The notes beneath the pieces were generated by a model. That model made no database searches. It was not told the DNA's origin and was given only the letters and a program-made list of their open reading frames with translations. Below are positions 42,681-51,307 of a stretch of DNA of 64,000 nt, piece by piece. The stretch comes from Actinoalloteichus caeruleus DSM 43889 (GTDB taxonomy: Bacteria > Actinomycetota > Actinomycetes > Mycobacteriales > Pseudonocardiaceae). The stretch lies in NCBI RefSeq assembly GCF_000429185.2, contig NZ_AUBJ02000001.1:2914001-2978000 (forward strand). Direction: 5' to 3'. Within the stretch, counting starts at the first letter, position 1. The number at the start of each line of letters is the position of its first letter. The position numbers were made by a program, and so were the translations under genes.

Positions 42681-44264
42681 TCAGCAGGTGACGTCCTCGG
42701 CGGGCGCGTCGAGGTCGACCAGGTAGTCGGTGGCGATCTCGTCGACGCAGTCCGACCCCTGGAGGACGACGCCGTGCTGGTTGCCCTCGTAGGTGAGCAG
42801 TCGTCCGCCCAGGGCGTCGGCGAGTTCGACCCCGGCCTCGTAGGGGGTCGCCGGGTCACCGGTGACCGAGACGACGAGCGTGGTCGGGAGCCGCTCGGCG
42901 TCCGGGGCGGGCGGGGCCTCGTTCGGGGGCACCGGCCAGAACGCGCAGGCGTCCCGCAGCGGGCCCGGCTCGCCACCGTCGTCGAGGAACGGGGCCGCCT
43001 CCCGAGCGCGCCGGTCGAGTTCGGTGAGGACCTCGTCGTCGGTGATCGGCGGGTCGTCCACGCACCGCACGGCGGTGAACCCGTCCATCATGGTGCTGTA
43101 GGAGCCGTCCGTCGGCGATCGCCCGTTGTAGACGTCGGCGAGCAGCAGCAGGGTGCTGCCGTCACCGACGGAGAGCTGCATCAGCCCCTGGTTCAGCACC
43201 GGCCAGAAGTCCTGGGCGTACAGGCTCTGGATGGTGCCGGTGATCGCGTCGGGGTAGGACAGCAGCCGCTCGCCGGCGGCCGCGGGTTGGTCGGCGAGCG
43301 GGTCCACCAGCTCCCGGAACACCTCGACCGCCTGGTCGGGGTCGGAACCGAGCACGCACGGGCTCTGCTCGGCGCACCAGTCGGCGAAGGCCTCGAAGGC
43401 CAGTTGGAAGCCGGCCTGCTGGTCCACGCGCTGTTCGACCGGGTCCGCGTCGGGGTCGAGGGCGCCGTCGAGGACCAGGGCGCGCACGTTGTCCGGGAAG
43501 AGGGCGGCGTAGGTGCTGCCCAGCCGGGTCCCGTAGGAGTAGCCGAGGTAGGTCAGCCCCTCGTCTCCGAGGGCGGAACGCAGGACGTCCAGGTCGCGGG
43601 CGACCGTGGTGGTTCCGAGGGAGGCGAGGAACTCGGCGCCGTTGCGCTGCTCGCAGGCCTCGGCGTAGGCGCGTTGGTCGGCGTCGTTGCGGGCGACGGC
43701 CTCCGGGGAGGCGTCGGCCACCTGGTCGACCCGGTAGGCGTCCCGTTCCTCGGTGGTCCAGCACTGGAGGGCGGGTTCGCTGGTGCCGAGGCCTCGCGGG
43801 TCGAACCCGACGAGGTCGAAGCGGCGTCCGAGTTCGGTGTCCGCGATCTCGGGGGCCAGTGCGGCCGCCGTCGGGACCCCGCCCGCGCCGGGGCCGCCGG
43901 GGTTGACCAGGAGCGACCCGATGCGGGTGCCGGGGTCCTCGGCCGGCCGCCGCAGCACCCCGAGGCGGATCTCCTCGCCCTCGGGGTCGTCGTAGTCCAA
44001 CGGCACCCGCAGGTGGGCGCACTCGAGACCGTCCGCGCCGACGGCGGTCTCCTCCTCCGGGCTGGTGGCGAAGTCCTCGCAGCCCCGCCACTCGACCGGC
44101 TGGCCGTAGTAGTCCTCGAGGCCGTCGGGCACCGCTCCCGCCGGGCCCGGCTGCGCGGCCGAGGGCTCCGGCGTCTGGTCGTCTGTCGGCTGGCTGGTGC
44201 ACGCGACGCACACCGCCGCCAGGGCTATCGCGCCCCATGTCCGGATCTTCCCCACCCGGCTCAT
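42681..44264 (-). CDS. Alpha/beta hydrolase, CaeA/Hip1-like secreted lipoprotein peptidase
   Basis: This 527-residue exported hydrolase has an N-terminal signal (RVGKIRTWGAIALAAVCVAC) ending at Cys22, which fits a lipoprotein although position -3 is Cys rather than Leu. The catalytic core shows the oxyanion region LLVNPGGPGAGG, FDLVGFDPRGLGTSEP, and the nucleophile elbow YLGYSYGTRLGSTYA with Ser near residue 242. The acid and base residues are near VVSVTGDPATPYEAG and GNQHGVVL. It belongs to the tripeptidyl-aminopeptidase-like family. M. tuberculosis CaeA/Hip1 (Rv2224c), a cell-envelope protease, occupies the same place between glnA2 and panB. The ATG at 44264 follows GGCAGG. Confidence 0.88.
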   Translation of the reverse strand: MSRVGKIRTWGAIALAAVCVACTSQPTDDQTPEPSAAQPGPAGAVPDGLEDYYGQPVEWRGCEDFATSPEEETAVGADGLECAHLRVPLDYDDPEGEEIRLGVLRRPAEDPGTRIGSLLVNPGGPGAGGVPTAAALAPEIADTELGRRFDLVGFDPRGLGTSEPALQCWTTEERDAYRVDQVADASPEAVARNDADQRAYAEACEQRNGAEFLASLGTTTVARDLDVLRSALGDEGLTYLGYSYGTRLGSTYAALFPDNVRALVLDGALDPDADPVEQRVDQQAGFQLAFEAFADWCAEQSPCVLGSDPDQAVEVFRELVDPLADQPAAAGERLLSYPDAITGTIQSLYAQDFWPVLNQGLMQLSVGDGSTLLLLADVYNGRSPTDGSYSTMMDGFTAVRCVDDPPITDDEVLTELDRRAREAAPFLDDGGEPGPLRDACAFWPVPPNEAPPAPDAERLPTTLVVSVTGDPATPYEAGVELADALGGRLLTYEGNQHGVVLQGSDCVDEIATDYLVDLDAPAEDVTC

Positions 44265-44430
44265 CCTGCCAGGGTGGCACGCACGTCCACTGGCGCGGCG
44301 AAAGGTCCACTGGCCCCCGATGTGACGACGACGGACCGTGGGACCGTCGAACGGACGAGCCGGCCATGAGGTGGGCCACTCCTCGCCGCCCGGTAGGCCG
44401 GCCGTCCCCCGACTGGCGGAAGATGAACGC

Positions 44431-46158
44431 ATGGCGCAGCTCCGGATAGCCCTGGCTCAGGTGAACGCTCAGGTCGGCGACGTGACGGGTAACGCGGAAT
44501 TGGTCCTCGACTGGTCCCGCCGGGCGGTGGCGGCCGGCGCCCACCTCGTGGCCTTCCCGGAGATGGTCCTCACCGGGTACCCGGTGGAGGACCTGGCGTT
44601 GCGGTCCTCCTTCGCCGCCCGCTCCCGGGGCGAGCTGGACCGGCTGGCCGTCCGGCTGCGGGAGGCCGGCTGCGGCGAAGCCCTGGTGGTCGTCGGCTAC
44701 CTGGACCGCGACGAGGAGGGGCCAAGGAACGCGGCGGCACTACTGCACGGCGGTGAGGTCGTGGCCCGCTACGCGAAGCACCACCTGCCCAACTACGGCG
44801 TGTTCGACGAGTTCCGGTACTTCCTCCCAGGCCGCCGACTGCCGGTGGTGCGCTTCCACGGGGTCGACCTCGGCGTCGTGATCTGCGAGGACATCTGGCA
44901 GCGCCCCGGACCGGCCGACGCCCTGGCGGCCGAGGGCGCGGACCTGGTTGTCTGCGTCAACGGCTCGCCCTACGAACGCGCCAAGGGGGACGCGCGGGGG
45001 GACCTGGTCTCGGGCTACGCGAGCAGGACCGGCGTCCCGATGGCCTACGTCAACCTCGTGGGCGGTCAGGACGAACTGGTCTTCGACGGTGACTCCCTGG
45101 TGTGCGGTGGGGACGGCGCCGTGCTCGCCCGGTCCCCCCGCTTCGAGGAGGACCTGCTGGTGGTGGACCTCGACCTGGCCAGCAACCCCGGAGGGGGGCC
45201 GGACGGGGAGGGCTTCGAGGTCGTTCGCCGGGTGATCGGCGACGACCCGCTCCCCCCGTACCCGGCGGCGGCCGCCCCCACCCCCGCGGCGCCCCTCTCG
45301 GAATCCGCCGAGGTGTGGGGCGCGCTGGTGACGGGCCTGCGGGACTACGTGGAGAAGAACGGGTTCCGCACCGTCCTGATGGGGCTCTCCGGCGGGATCG
45401 ACTCCGCGGTGTGCGCGGCGCTGGCGGTCGACGCGCTCGGCGCCGACCGCGTGCACGGCGTCTCCATGCCCTCCAGGTACTCCTCCGGCCACTCGAGGGA
45501 CGATGCCGCCGACCTGGCTGAGCGCACCGGCCTGCACTACTCGTCGCAGCCCATCGTCGACAGCGTCGCCGTCTTCGTCGACCAGCTCGGCCTGACCGGG
45601 CTCGCCGAGGAGAACGTGCAGGCCCGCTGCCGAGGGGTCACGCTGATGGGGCTGTCCAACCAGGACGGCCACCTTGTGCTCGCGACGGGCAACAAGTCCG
45701 AGCTGGCGGTCGGCTTCTCGACCATCTACGGGGACGCGGTCGGCGGCTTCGCCCCGATCAAGGACGTCCCCAAGACGATGGTGCGGCGGCTGGCGCTGTG
45801 GCGGAACGAGGAGGCGGAGCGCCGGGGGGAGACCCCGCCGATCCCGCCGAACTCGATCAGCAAGCCGCCGTCGGCGGAGTTGCGCCCCGGCCAGGTCGAC
45901 ACCGACTCGCTGCCCGACTACGAGCTGCTGGACGCGGTCCTGGAGGGCTACATCGAGGGCGATCGGGGGCTGGCCGAGCTGGTGGCCGACGGGTTCGACG
46001 CCGAGCTCGTGGAGCGGGTGGTCCGGTTGGTGGACCGGGCGGAGTACAAGCGGCGCCAGTACCCGCCGGGGACGAAGACGACCTTCCGGGCCTTCGGTCG
46101 GGACCGGCGGCTACCGATCACCAGCGGCTGGCGGGAGCCGCTGCCGAACGGGTCCTGA
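44431..46158 (+). CDS. nadE: Glutamine-dependent NAD+ synthase
   Basis: This 575-residue two-domain enzyme amidates nicotinate adenine dinucleotide to NAD+. The N-terminal nitrilase domain hydrolyses glutamine; its triad is visible as Glu in AFPEMVLTGYP, Lys in YAKHHLPNYGVFDE and Cys in VVICEDIWQRPG. The C-terminal synthetase domain has the PP-loop GLSGGIDSAVCAALAVDAL near residue 320 and ATGNKSELAVGFSTIYGD. The glutaminase part is shorter than in the 679-residue mycobacterial enzyme, as in the ~570-residue class. The ATG at 44431 starts MAQLRIALAQVN. It is divergent from the hydrolase gene and convergent with the DinB gene. Confidence 0.96.
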   Translation: MAQLRIALAQVNAQVGDVTGNAELVLDWSRRAVAAGAHLVAFPEMVLTGYPVEDLALRSSFAARSRGELDRLAVRLREAGCGEALVVVGYLDRDEEGPRNAAALLHGGEVVARYAKHHLPNYGVFDEFRYFLPGRRLPVVRFHGVDLGVVICEDIWQRPGPADALAAEGADLVVCVNGSPYERAKGDARGDLVSGYASRTGVPMAYVNLVGGQDELVFDGDSLVCGGDGAVLARSPRFEEDLLVVDLDLASNPGGGPDGEGFEVVRRVIGDDPLPPYPAAAAPTPAAPLSESAEVWGALVTGLRDYVEKNGFRTVLMGLSGGIDSAVCAALAVDALGADRVHGVSMPSRYSSGHSRDDAADLAERTGLHYSSQPIVDSVAVFVDQLGLTGLAEENVQARCRGVTLMGLSNQDGHLVLATGNKSELAVGFSTIYGDAVGGFAPIKDVPKTMVRRLALWRNEEAERRGETPPIPPNSISKPPSAELRPGQVDTDSLPDYELLDAVLEGYIEGDRGLAELVADGFDAELVERVVRLVDRAEYKRRQYPPGTKTTFRAFGRDRRLPITSGWREPLPNGS

Positions 46159-46222
46159 CCCGGATCGGCCCCCTGCACGGGTGGTGGGTGGGGAGGGCGG
46201 GCGGCTGCCCGGTGGCCGCCAG

Positions 46223-46747
46223 TCACTCCCCGACCGTGCCGTCCAGGGCCTCGCGGAGCAGGTCGGCGTGGCCGTTGTGCCGGGCGTACTCCTCCACCAT
46301 GTGGACCAGGATCCAGCGCAACGAGACCTGGCGGCCGTCCCCGGGCGGGCACTGACGGAGCGCGTCGAGATCGGTCGCCTCGACCAGGGACCTGGCGTGG
46401 TCGACCTCCTCCCGCCAGGCGGCCCACGCGCGCTCCACCTCGGCCTCGGTGACGTTCTCCGGGGTGATGTCGAGGAAGTCCCCGTCGCGGTTGGCGGTGG
46501 AATAGAAGCGCGCGGGCAGGTCCTGCTGGCCGAGGACGCGGCGGAACCAGTACCGCTCGACGTCGGCGAGGTGGCGGACCAGGCCCAGCAGGGACAGCAC
46601 CGAGGGCGGGGCCGAGCGGGTGGCCAGCCGATCCGGGCTCAGCCCGTCGCACTTGAGCCGCAGGGTCGCCCGGTGGAAGTCGAGGAACTGCGTCAACAGC
46701 TCCCGGTCGGTACCCGATTCGGCGGGGTCCTGCCGGTCGAGGGTCAC
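46223..46747 (-). CDS. DinB/DUF664 family protein
   Basis: This 174-residue four-helix-bundle protein is of the DinB/DUF664 superfamily. The three expected metal-binding histidines appear in LLGLVRHLADVERYWFRRVL and in the RWILVHMVEEYARHNGHADL segment. The family includes mycothiol- and bacillithiol-dependent transferases, and actinobacterial DUF664 members are usually annotated as mini-circle-like proteins. The GTG at 46747 follows GGAGGACAC. The substrate is unknown; a mycothiol-dependent reaction is plausible because this phylum makes mycothiol. It is divergent from panB. Confidence 0.88.
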   Translation of the reverse strand: MTLDRQDPAESGTDRELLTQFLDFHRATLRLKCDGLSPDRLATRSAPPSVLSLLGLVRHLADVERYWFRRVLGQQDLPARFYSTANRDGDFLDITPENVTEAEVERAWAAWREEVDHARSLVEATDLDALRQCPPGDGRQVSLRWILVHMVEEYARHNGHADLLREALDGTVGE

Positions 46748-46982
46748 GTGTCCTCCTCTGACGTGCGCGGAGGGGCCCGCCCCGCCGCCGGGGACACGAG
46801 GCTAGTCGCACGGACCGTCCCCGGACGAGGCTTCTTCCCCTCCCCTTCCTGCCCGGGTCGACCCGTGCTGTGAGGTCCCTCGCAACCCGGGCGTAGGGGG
46901 CGCGCGCCCGTGCCACCCTTCGGGGGAACCACTTCGCGACGACCCAGGGACCCGTGGTGGCCTTGAGGGAGGACGGTCGACG

Positions 46983-47855
46983 ATGACTGCTGTTCGTGAT
47001 TCGGCGGAGCGGGAGCAGCCCGCTCCGTACGGGACGGGCGCCGGCGCCAGGAGCAGGCCCCACCGCCGGGTGCGCATCCACCACCTGCGGGAGATGAAGG
47101 AGCGCGGCGAGACCTGGCCGATGCTCACCTCCTACGACATGTACACCGCCCGGATCTTCGACGAGGCGGGTATCCCGGTGCTGTTGGTGGGTGACTCCGC
47201 GGCCAACAACGTGTACGGGTACGAGAGCTCCCTCCCGGTGAGCATGGAGGAGATGCTGCCCCTGGTCCGGGCCGTCACCCGCTCGGTGAGCAGGAGCCTG
47301 GTGGTGGCGGACCTGCCGTTCGGGACCTACCAGGCCTCGCCGGAGCAGGCGATGTCCAACGCGACCCGCCTGATGAAGGAGGGCCTCGCCCACGCCGTCA
47401 AGCTGGAGGGCGGCCGGCCGTTCGTCCGCCAGGTCGAGGCGCTCGTGGCGGCCGGCATCCCCGTGATGGGACACCTGGGCTTCACGCCGCAGAGCGAGCA
47501 CGGCCTGGGCGGCTACCGGGTGCAGGGCAGGGGCGACGGCGCGGAGGAGCTGCTGGCCGACGCGCTGGCCCTCCAGGAGGCCGGGGCTTTCGCGGTCGTC
47601 CTCGAGATGGTGCCGGCCGACGTCGCGCAGCGGATCACCAAGGAGCTGGCCGTGCCCACCGTCGGCATCGGCGCCGGACCGCACTGCGACGGCCAGGTGC
47701 TGGTGTGGCAGGACATGGCCGGCCTCAACCAGGGCCGGAAACCCCGTTTCGTGAAGCGGTACGCGGACGTGGCCGGGGTGCTGGGTGGCGCGGCGGCCGA
47801 GTTCGCCGAGGAGGTGCGCTCGGGGCGGTTCCCGGCGGAGGAGCACTCCTTCTGA
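46983..47855 (+). CDS. panB: 3-methyl-2-oxobutanoate hydroxymethyltransferase
   Basis: PanB makes ketopantoate from 2-oxoisovalerate and 5,10-methylene-tetrahydrofolate, the first committed step of pantothenate synthesis. The 290-residue TIM-barrel enzyme shows [40 protein letters not shown] with the Mg2+-binding Asp, [38 protein letters not shown], and [20 protein letters not shown] followed by [19 protein letters not shown]. The ATG at 46983 begins [12 protein letters not shown]; a short disordered leader precedes the barrel. IlvE, encoded in this window, uses the same oxo acid, but the genes are far apart. Confidence 0.96.
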   Translation: MTAVRDSAEREQPAPYGTGAGARSRPHRRVRIHHLREMKERGETWPMLTSYDMYTARIFDEAGIPVLLVGDSAANNVYGYESSLPVSMEEMLPLVRAVTRSVSRSLVVADLPFGTYQASPEQAMSNATRLMKEGLAHAVKLEGGRPFVRQVEALVAAGIPVMGHLGFTPQSEHGLGGYRVQGRGDGAEELLADALALQEAGAFAVVLEMVPADVAQRITKELAVPTVGIGAGPHCDGQVLVWQDMAGLNQGRKPRFVKRYADVAGVLGGAAAEFAEEVRSGRFPAEEHSF

Positions 47856-47989
47856 CGTCACGTCACGTCCCGGTCCTCGGGCCTGGCCCCCGTCCGGGCC
47901 CGGGGACGGCACCGCCGTCCCCGGCTGGCCGAGGCGGCCAGCGGCGGGCGCACCGGGGCCAGGGGCGCCAGGTCACGGCCGAACCGCCG

Positions 47990-48982
47990 TCAGATCAGCG
48001 AGAGCCCGGTCGGCGGGGTGCCCTCCCCGAAGGGCGTGCCGCCGAGGGAGGCGCGGCCGTGGGGGTCGTGCCAGCGGGTGAGGTCGGGCCCGGCCGGCAC
48101 GATGCGGTTCGGGTTGAGCTGCTCGTGGGTCTGGTAGTAGTGCCGCTTGATGTGGTCGAAGTTCACCGTCTCGCCGAACCCGGGGGTCTGGAACAGGTCC
48201 CTGGCGTAGGCCCAGAGCACCGGGAGCTCGCTGAGCTTCTGCCGGTTGCACTTGAAGTGGCCGTGGTAGACGGCGTCGAACCTGACCAGGGTGGTGAACA
48301 GCCGGATGTCGGCCTCGCTGATCGAGTCACCCACGAGGTAGCGCTGGCCGAGGAGCCGGTTGGACAGCCGGTCGAGCTCGCCGAAGAGGTCGTGGAAGGC
48401 GGCCTCGTACGCCTCCTGCGAGGTGGCGAACCCGCAGCGGTACACCCCGTTGTTCACGTTCCGGAAGATCGGCTCGCTCACCTGGTCGATCTCCGCGCGG
48501 AACGGCGCGGGGTAGAGGTCGGGCGCGCCGGGCCGGTGCAGGTCCCGCCACTCGGTGGCGAGGTCCAGGGTGATGCGCGGGTAGTCGTTGGTGACGACCT
48601 GGCCGCTGCGCACGTCGACCAGGCAGGGCACGGTCACCCGCCCCTGGAATTCCGGGTCGGTGGCCAGGTAGGCCTCGGAGAGGTACTCGATGCCCAGCAC
48701 GGGGTCGCGGCCCCCCTCGTCCAGGCTGAAGCGCCAGCCCCGCTCGTCCCGGATCGGGTCCACCACCCCGAGCGAGATCGCTTGTTCGAGGCCGAGCAGG
48801 CGACGCACGATCAGTGCCCGGTGGGCCCAGGGGCAGGCCAGGGACACGATGAGCCGGTACCGCCCCGCCTCGACCGGCCAGGGGGACGAACCGTCCGACG
48901 TGATCCGGTGGGTGAACCTGTTCGGCTGACGGACGAACTCGCCCCCGGTCGAGGTCTCCGCACCGAATTGCGCACGCGCCAT
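47990..48982 (-). CDS. Glutathione S-transferase family protein, glutathionyl-hydroquinone-reductase type
   Basis: This 330-residue protein matches the Xi-class (YqjG/EcoGHR-like) glutathione transferase layout. A thioredoxin-like domain carries the catalytic Cys in LACPWAHRALIV at residue 50, then LGIEYLSEAYLATDPEFQGR and VPCLVDVRSGQVVTNDYPRI. An all-helical domain has PIFRNVNNGVYRCGFATSQE and LGQRYLVGDSISEADIRLFT. Members reduce glutathionyl-hydroquinones. Actinobacteria mostly make mycothiol rather than glutathione, so the real thiol partner may differ. The ATG at 48982 has both GAGGAC and, overlapping it, a TAAGGT element 6 nt upstream. Confidence 0.9.
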   Translation of the reverse strand: MARAQFGAETSTGGEFVRQPNRFTHRITSDGSSPWPVEAGRYRLIVSLACPWAHRALIVRRLLGLEQAISLGVVDPIRDERGWRFSLDEGGRDPVLGIEYLSEAYLATDPEFQGRVTVPCLVDVRSGQVVTNDYPRITLDLATEWRDLHRPGAPDLYPAPFRAEIDQVSEPIFRNVNNGVYRCGFATSQEAYEAAFHDLFGELDRLSNRLLGQRYLVGDSISEADIRLFTTLVRFDAVYHGHFKCNRQKLSELPVLWAYARDLFQTPGFGETVNFDHIKRHYYQTHEQLNPNRIVPAGPDLTRWHDPHGRASLGGTPFGEGTPPTGLSLI

Positions 48983-48988
48983 GTCCTC

Positions 48989-48994
48989 ACCTTA
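48989..48994 (-). promoter_or_regulatory. -10 element near the start of the glutathione-transferase-like gene
   Basis: TAAGGT on the minus strand ends 6 nt before the ATG at 48982. The 6 nt between (GAGGAC) would alternatively act as a ribosome-binding site on a longer transcript. Confidence 0.45.
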
Positions 48995-49055
48995 CGTTCG
49001 CGCCGGTGGGAACGCTGGCGGCAGCTCCGGTCGCACCCCCGCGACCAGGAGATCA

Positions 49056-49666
49056 TCACCACTGGTCAGCGGAGGTCACTCTCCGTTCGTGGGGTGGCGC
49101 TGCGCCGGCCGGGCGCGGCGACCACCACCGCTCGGAGCAGCGCGCCCGCGCGATCGACGGTCGTCGGCCCGCCAGCCGGAGCAACCGGGTCGCCCGCACC
49201 GCGCTCGTCCGGTTCGCTCGGGGACGCCGTCGCGACCCCGGCGCGGCGGCGCGCCAGCCAACGGCCGGCTCCCGATCGCGGACCTCGGCGGGGCCGGCGG
49301 ACCCCGGGGGCGTCCGCGACGGCTGGCACCCCGGGGCGTCGTCCGGCGGCTGGACCCCGGCCGTGCCCTCCGGCAGAGCCCCCAGCACGCCCGTCGCCGT
49401 CCCGAGAACGGCGTCGCGACCTGGCGGCCTCCTCTGACCGCCACGCCAGGGGTCGGCGCCGAGCCACGCCGTCCTCGCGGGCGACCGCGACCAGGAGGCC
49501 CGGCTGCGGGAGGAGCGCGGGGGCAGGTGCCGCGGGTCGCCAGGCCGCGTTCGGTGCGCGAGCCGAGGGGACTCGGCCACGACGACGCGGAGCGGGCCAC
49601 CGAGGCCACCACCCACGAACCGTCGTCCCGGCCACGGGGACCCCGTCCCGGCGGAGCGCCGGCTCC
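49056..49666 (-). other. Unresolved GC-rich stretch, possible degenerate or hypothetical coding region
   Basis: Downstream of the solute-binding-protein gene, one minus-strand frame stays open through the whole stretch and ends at 49056. It contains coding-like pieces such as GPLRVVVAESPRLA and DAVLGTATGVLGALPEGTAG with high G/C in third positions. Other frames also give short coding-like pieces. No start with a ribosome-binding site and no recognisable family were found. It could be a real hypothetical protein, a frameshifted remnant, or non-coding DNA. Confidence 0.3.
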
Positions 49667-50440
49667 TCAGCGGCCGGCGGCGGCGAGCTGGTCGAGCAGG
49701 ACGTCCGGTGCCTCGACCAGCGAGGGCCCGTACCAGGTCAGGTGGCGTCCCGACACCAGGGCGCTCGGCACCCCGGGGAAGGCCTCCGGGCCGTCCGTTC
49801 CGGTGAACCGGTAGGGCTCGTCGGGCAGCACCAGCAGGTCGGCGGCACCGCTGTCGAACCGGGCGACCAGCTCGGGCAGCTTCGGCCGGGGATAGCGGTC
49901 GGCCAGGTCCGCGTAGGCGTTGGCGACGCCGAGCCGCCGGAGCACGTCGGTGGCGAAGGTGCGACCGCCCAGCACCACCCAGGGACGTCGCCACACCGGT
50001 ATGACGGCGGTCCAGCGGCGGACGAGCGTGCCCTCCCAGCGGGACGCCGCCTTCCACCACCAGTCCGGCACCCCGAGCCCGAGGCAGTCCACCAGGACCC
50101 GGCGGAGGGACTCCAGTCCGGCGGGCACGCTCTCCGGCGCGGCGGTCACGAAGACGGGCACACCCCGCTCGCGGAGGCGCGCGACGTCGTCGGGGCGGTT
50201 CTCCTCGGCGTTGGCGAGGACCAGGTCGGGGGCCAGGGCCAGCACCGACTCCACCACCGGGTACTTCGACCCACCGACCCTGCTCACGTCGAGGTCGGCC
50301 GGGTGCGCGCAGTACTCGGTGGCCCCGACCAGCCGTCCCGGCGCGCTGACGGCGACCGCCTCGGTGATCGAGGGGACCAGTGACACGACTCGGCGGGGCG
50401 GGCCGGTCAACGGCACCTCGGCCCCCAGTTCGTCACGCAC
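49667..50440 (-). CDS. Helical-backbone metal receptor / BtuF-like solute-binding protein
   Basis: This 257-residue protein has the type III periplasmic-binding fold: RRVVSLVPSITEAVAVSAPG at the start, VGATEYCAHPADLDVSRVGG, VVESVLALAPDLVLANAEEN, a long linking helix VPAGLESLRRVLVDCLGLG, and a second lobe with PWVVLGGRTFATDVLRRLGV and DLLVLPDEPYRFT. The family binds iron-siderophores or cobalamin for ABC importers. There is no signal peptide or lipobox with the GTG at 50440, and none in the open frame upstream, so it appears cytoplasmic; similar leaderless homologues occur in actinobacteria with unknown roles. No permease or ATPase gene is adjacent. Confidence 0.8.
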   Translation of the reverse strand: MRDELGAEVPLTGPPRRVVSLVPSITEAVAVSAPGRLVGATEYCAHPADLDVSRVGGSKYPVVESVLALAPDLVLANAEENRPDDVARLRERGVPVFVTAAPESVPAGLESLRRVLVDCLGLGVPDWWWKAASRWEGTLVRRWTAVIPVWRRPWVVLGGRTFATDVLRRLGVANAYADLADRYPRPKLPELVARFDSGAADLLVLPDEPYRFTGTDGPEAFPGVPSALVSGRHLTWYGPSLVEAPDVLLDQLAAAGR

Positions 50441-50487
50441 CCGCCGCCCCCTCCGCGCCACCCGTCGGCGTACCGGAGCCGGGCGGC

Positions 50488-50679
50488 TCAGTCCTCGTCC
50501 TCGTTCCAGGCCCGGTCCGCCTCGTCCGCCTCCTCGGTCCGGCGGCGCGCGATCTCCAGGGCGTTCGCGGCGCTCGCCGCGTCGGGGTACGGACCGAGTC
50601 GGTCCAACGCGCGACACCCGGCGCCGCGCTCCACGTCACGGTGCTTCAGGCAGTAGTACCAGCCCTGCGGATCCACCAC
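50488..50679 (-). CDS. Small conserved hypothetical protein (63 aa)
   Basis: This short acidic protein starts VVDPQGWYYCLKHRDVERGA (GTG at 50679, CTGGAGCGC just upstream). It continues CRALDRLGPYPDAASAANAL and ends in a charged helix EIARRRTEEADEADRAW. Two cysteines frame a KHR segment. I recognise the pattern as a small protein conserved in actinobacteria, not as any named family. It lies between the secretion-like cluster and the solute-binding protein, on the same strand as both; whether it belongs to either is unclear. Confidence 0.65.
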   Translation of the reverse strand: MVDPQGWYYCLKHRDVERGAGCRALDRLGPYPDAASAANALEIARRRTEEADEADRAWNEDED

Positions 50680-50783
50680 GCGCTCCAGCGTGGCACGGGC
50701 GGAGCCGGTTGTCAGCCGACGCACGGCCGCCCGCCGGGCAGCGGGCGGCTGGACGGGCGCCCCGCGTCGCGGCGGGGCGCCGG

Positions 50784-51284
50784 TCACCAACCCGCGGCGG
50801 GGGCGTGGTCGCCCTGTTCCGGGATGCCCCCGGCCGGCGTGGCGGCCCCTCGCCCGGGGGCCGGTCGGCCGGAGGTCAGGGGGTCCGGGCAGGCGACGAG
50901 GACCTGCTGCTGCTCCGGCTCCTCGATGCGACGCCCGTTCCGCTCGCGGTAGACGATCTCACCGACGGCGTCGATCTCGACCAGGGCACCGATCTCGGCC
51001 AGTTGCTCCTCGTCGAGATCCACCAGCCGCTCCGACCGGGACGGCACGACCCGGTAGAGCGGCCAGGGGCGGTGCCCGGTGGCCTGGTGGAACTCGGCGA
51101 GCAGGTGGACCATCTGTTGTTGCCAGGGCAGGGGCATCGACTCCACCAGGACCCGGGGCAGCACGGCGTAGGCCGGGTCGACCCCGGTGTTGGCCCGGGC
51201 CTGCGTCGAGGCCAGGTAGTCCCGGAGCGGTGAGCTCGACGCCGGCGGGCTCGGCGGCCGGGACAGGGGATCGGACGGGAACAT
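50784..51284 (-). CDS. Hypothetical protein, last gene of the secretion-like cluster
   Basis: This 166-residue soluble protein has a Pro/Ser-rich N-terminus (FPSDPLSRPPSPPASSSPLR), a compact middle (PLPWQQQMVHLLAEFHQATG, then WPLYRVVPSRSERLVDLDEE), an acidic EIGALVEIDAVGEIVYRERN stretch and a Gly/Pro-rich tail. The ATG at 51284 has GGAGGAGG 3-10 nt upstream and lies 23 nt after the stop of the NlpC/P60 gene, so it is cotranscribed. I know no function. Its place in the operon suggests an accessory part of the transfer or secretion machine. Confidence 0.7.
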   Translation of the reverse strand: MFPSDPLSRPPSPPASSSPLRDYLASTQARANTGVDPAYAVLPRVLVESMPLPWQQQMVHLLAEFHQATGHRPWPLYRVVPSRSERLVDLDEEQLAEIGALVEIDAVGEIVYRERNGRRIEEPEQQQVLVACPDPLTSGRPAPGRGAATPAGGIPEQGDHAPAAGW

Positions 51285-51307
51285 GCGCCTCCTCCAGTCA
51301 GGTGCGA

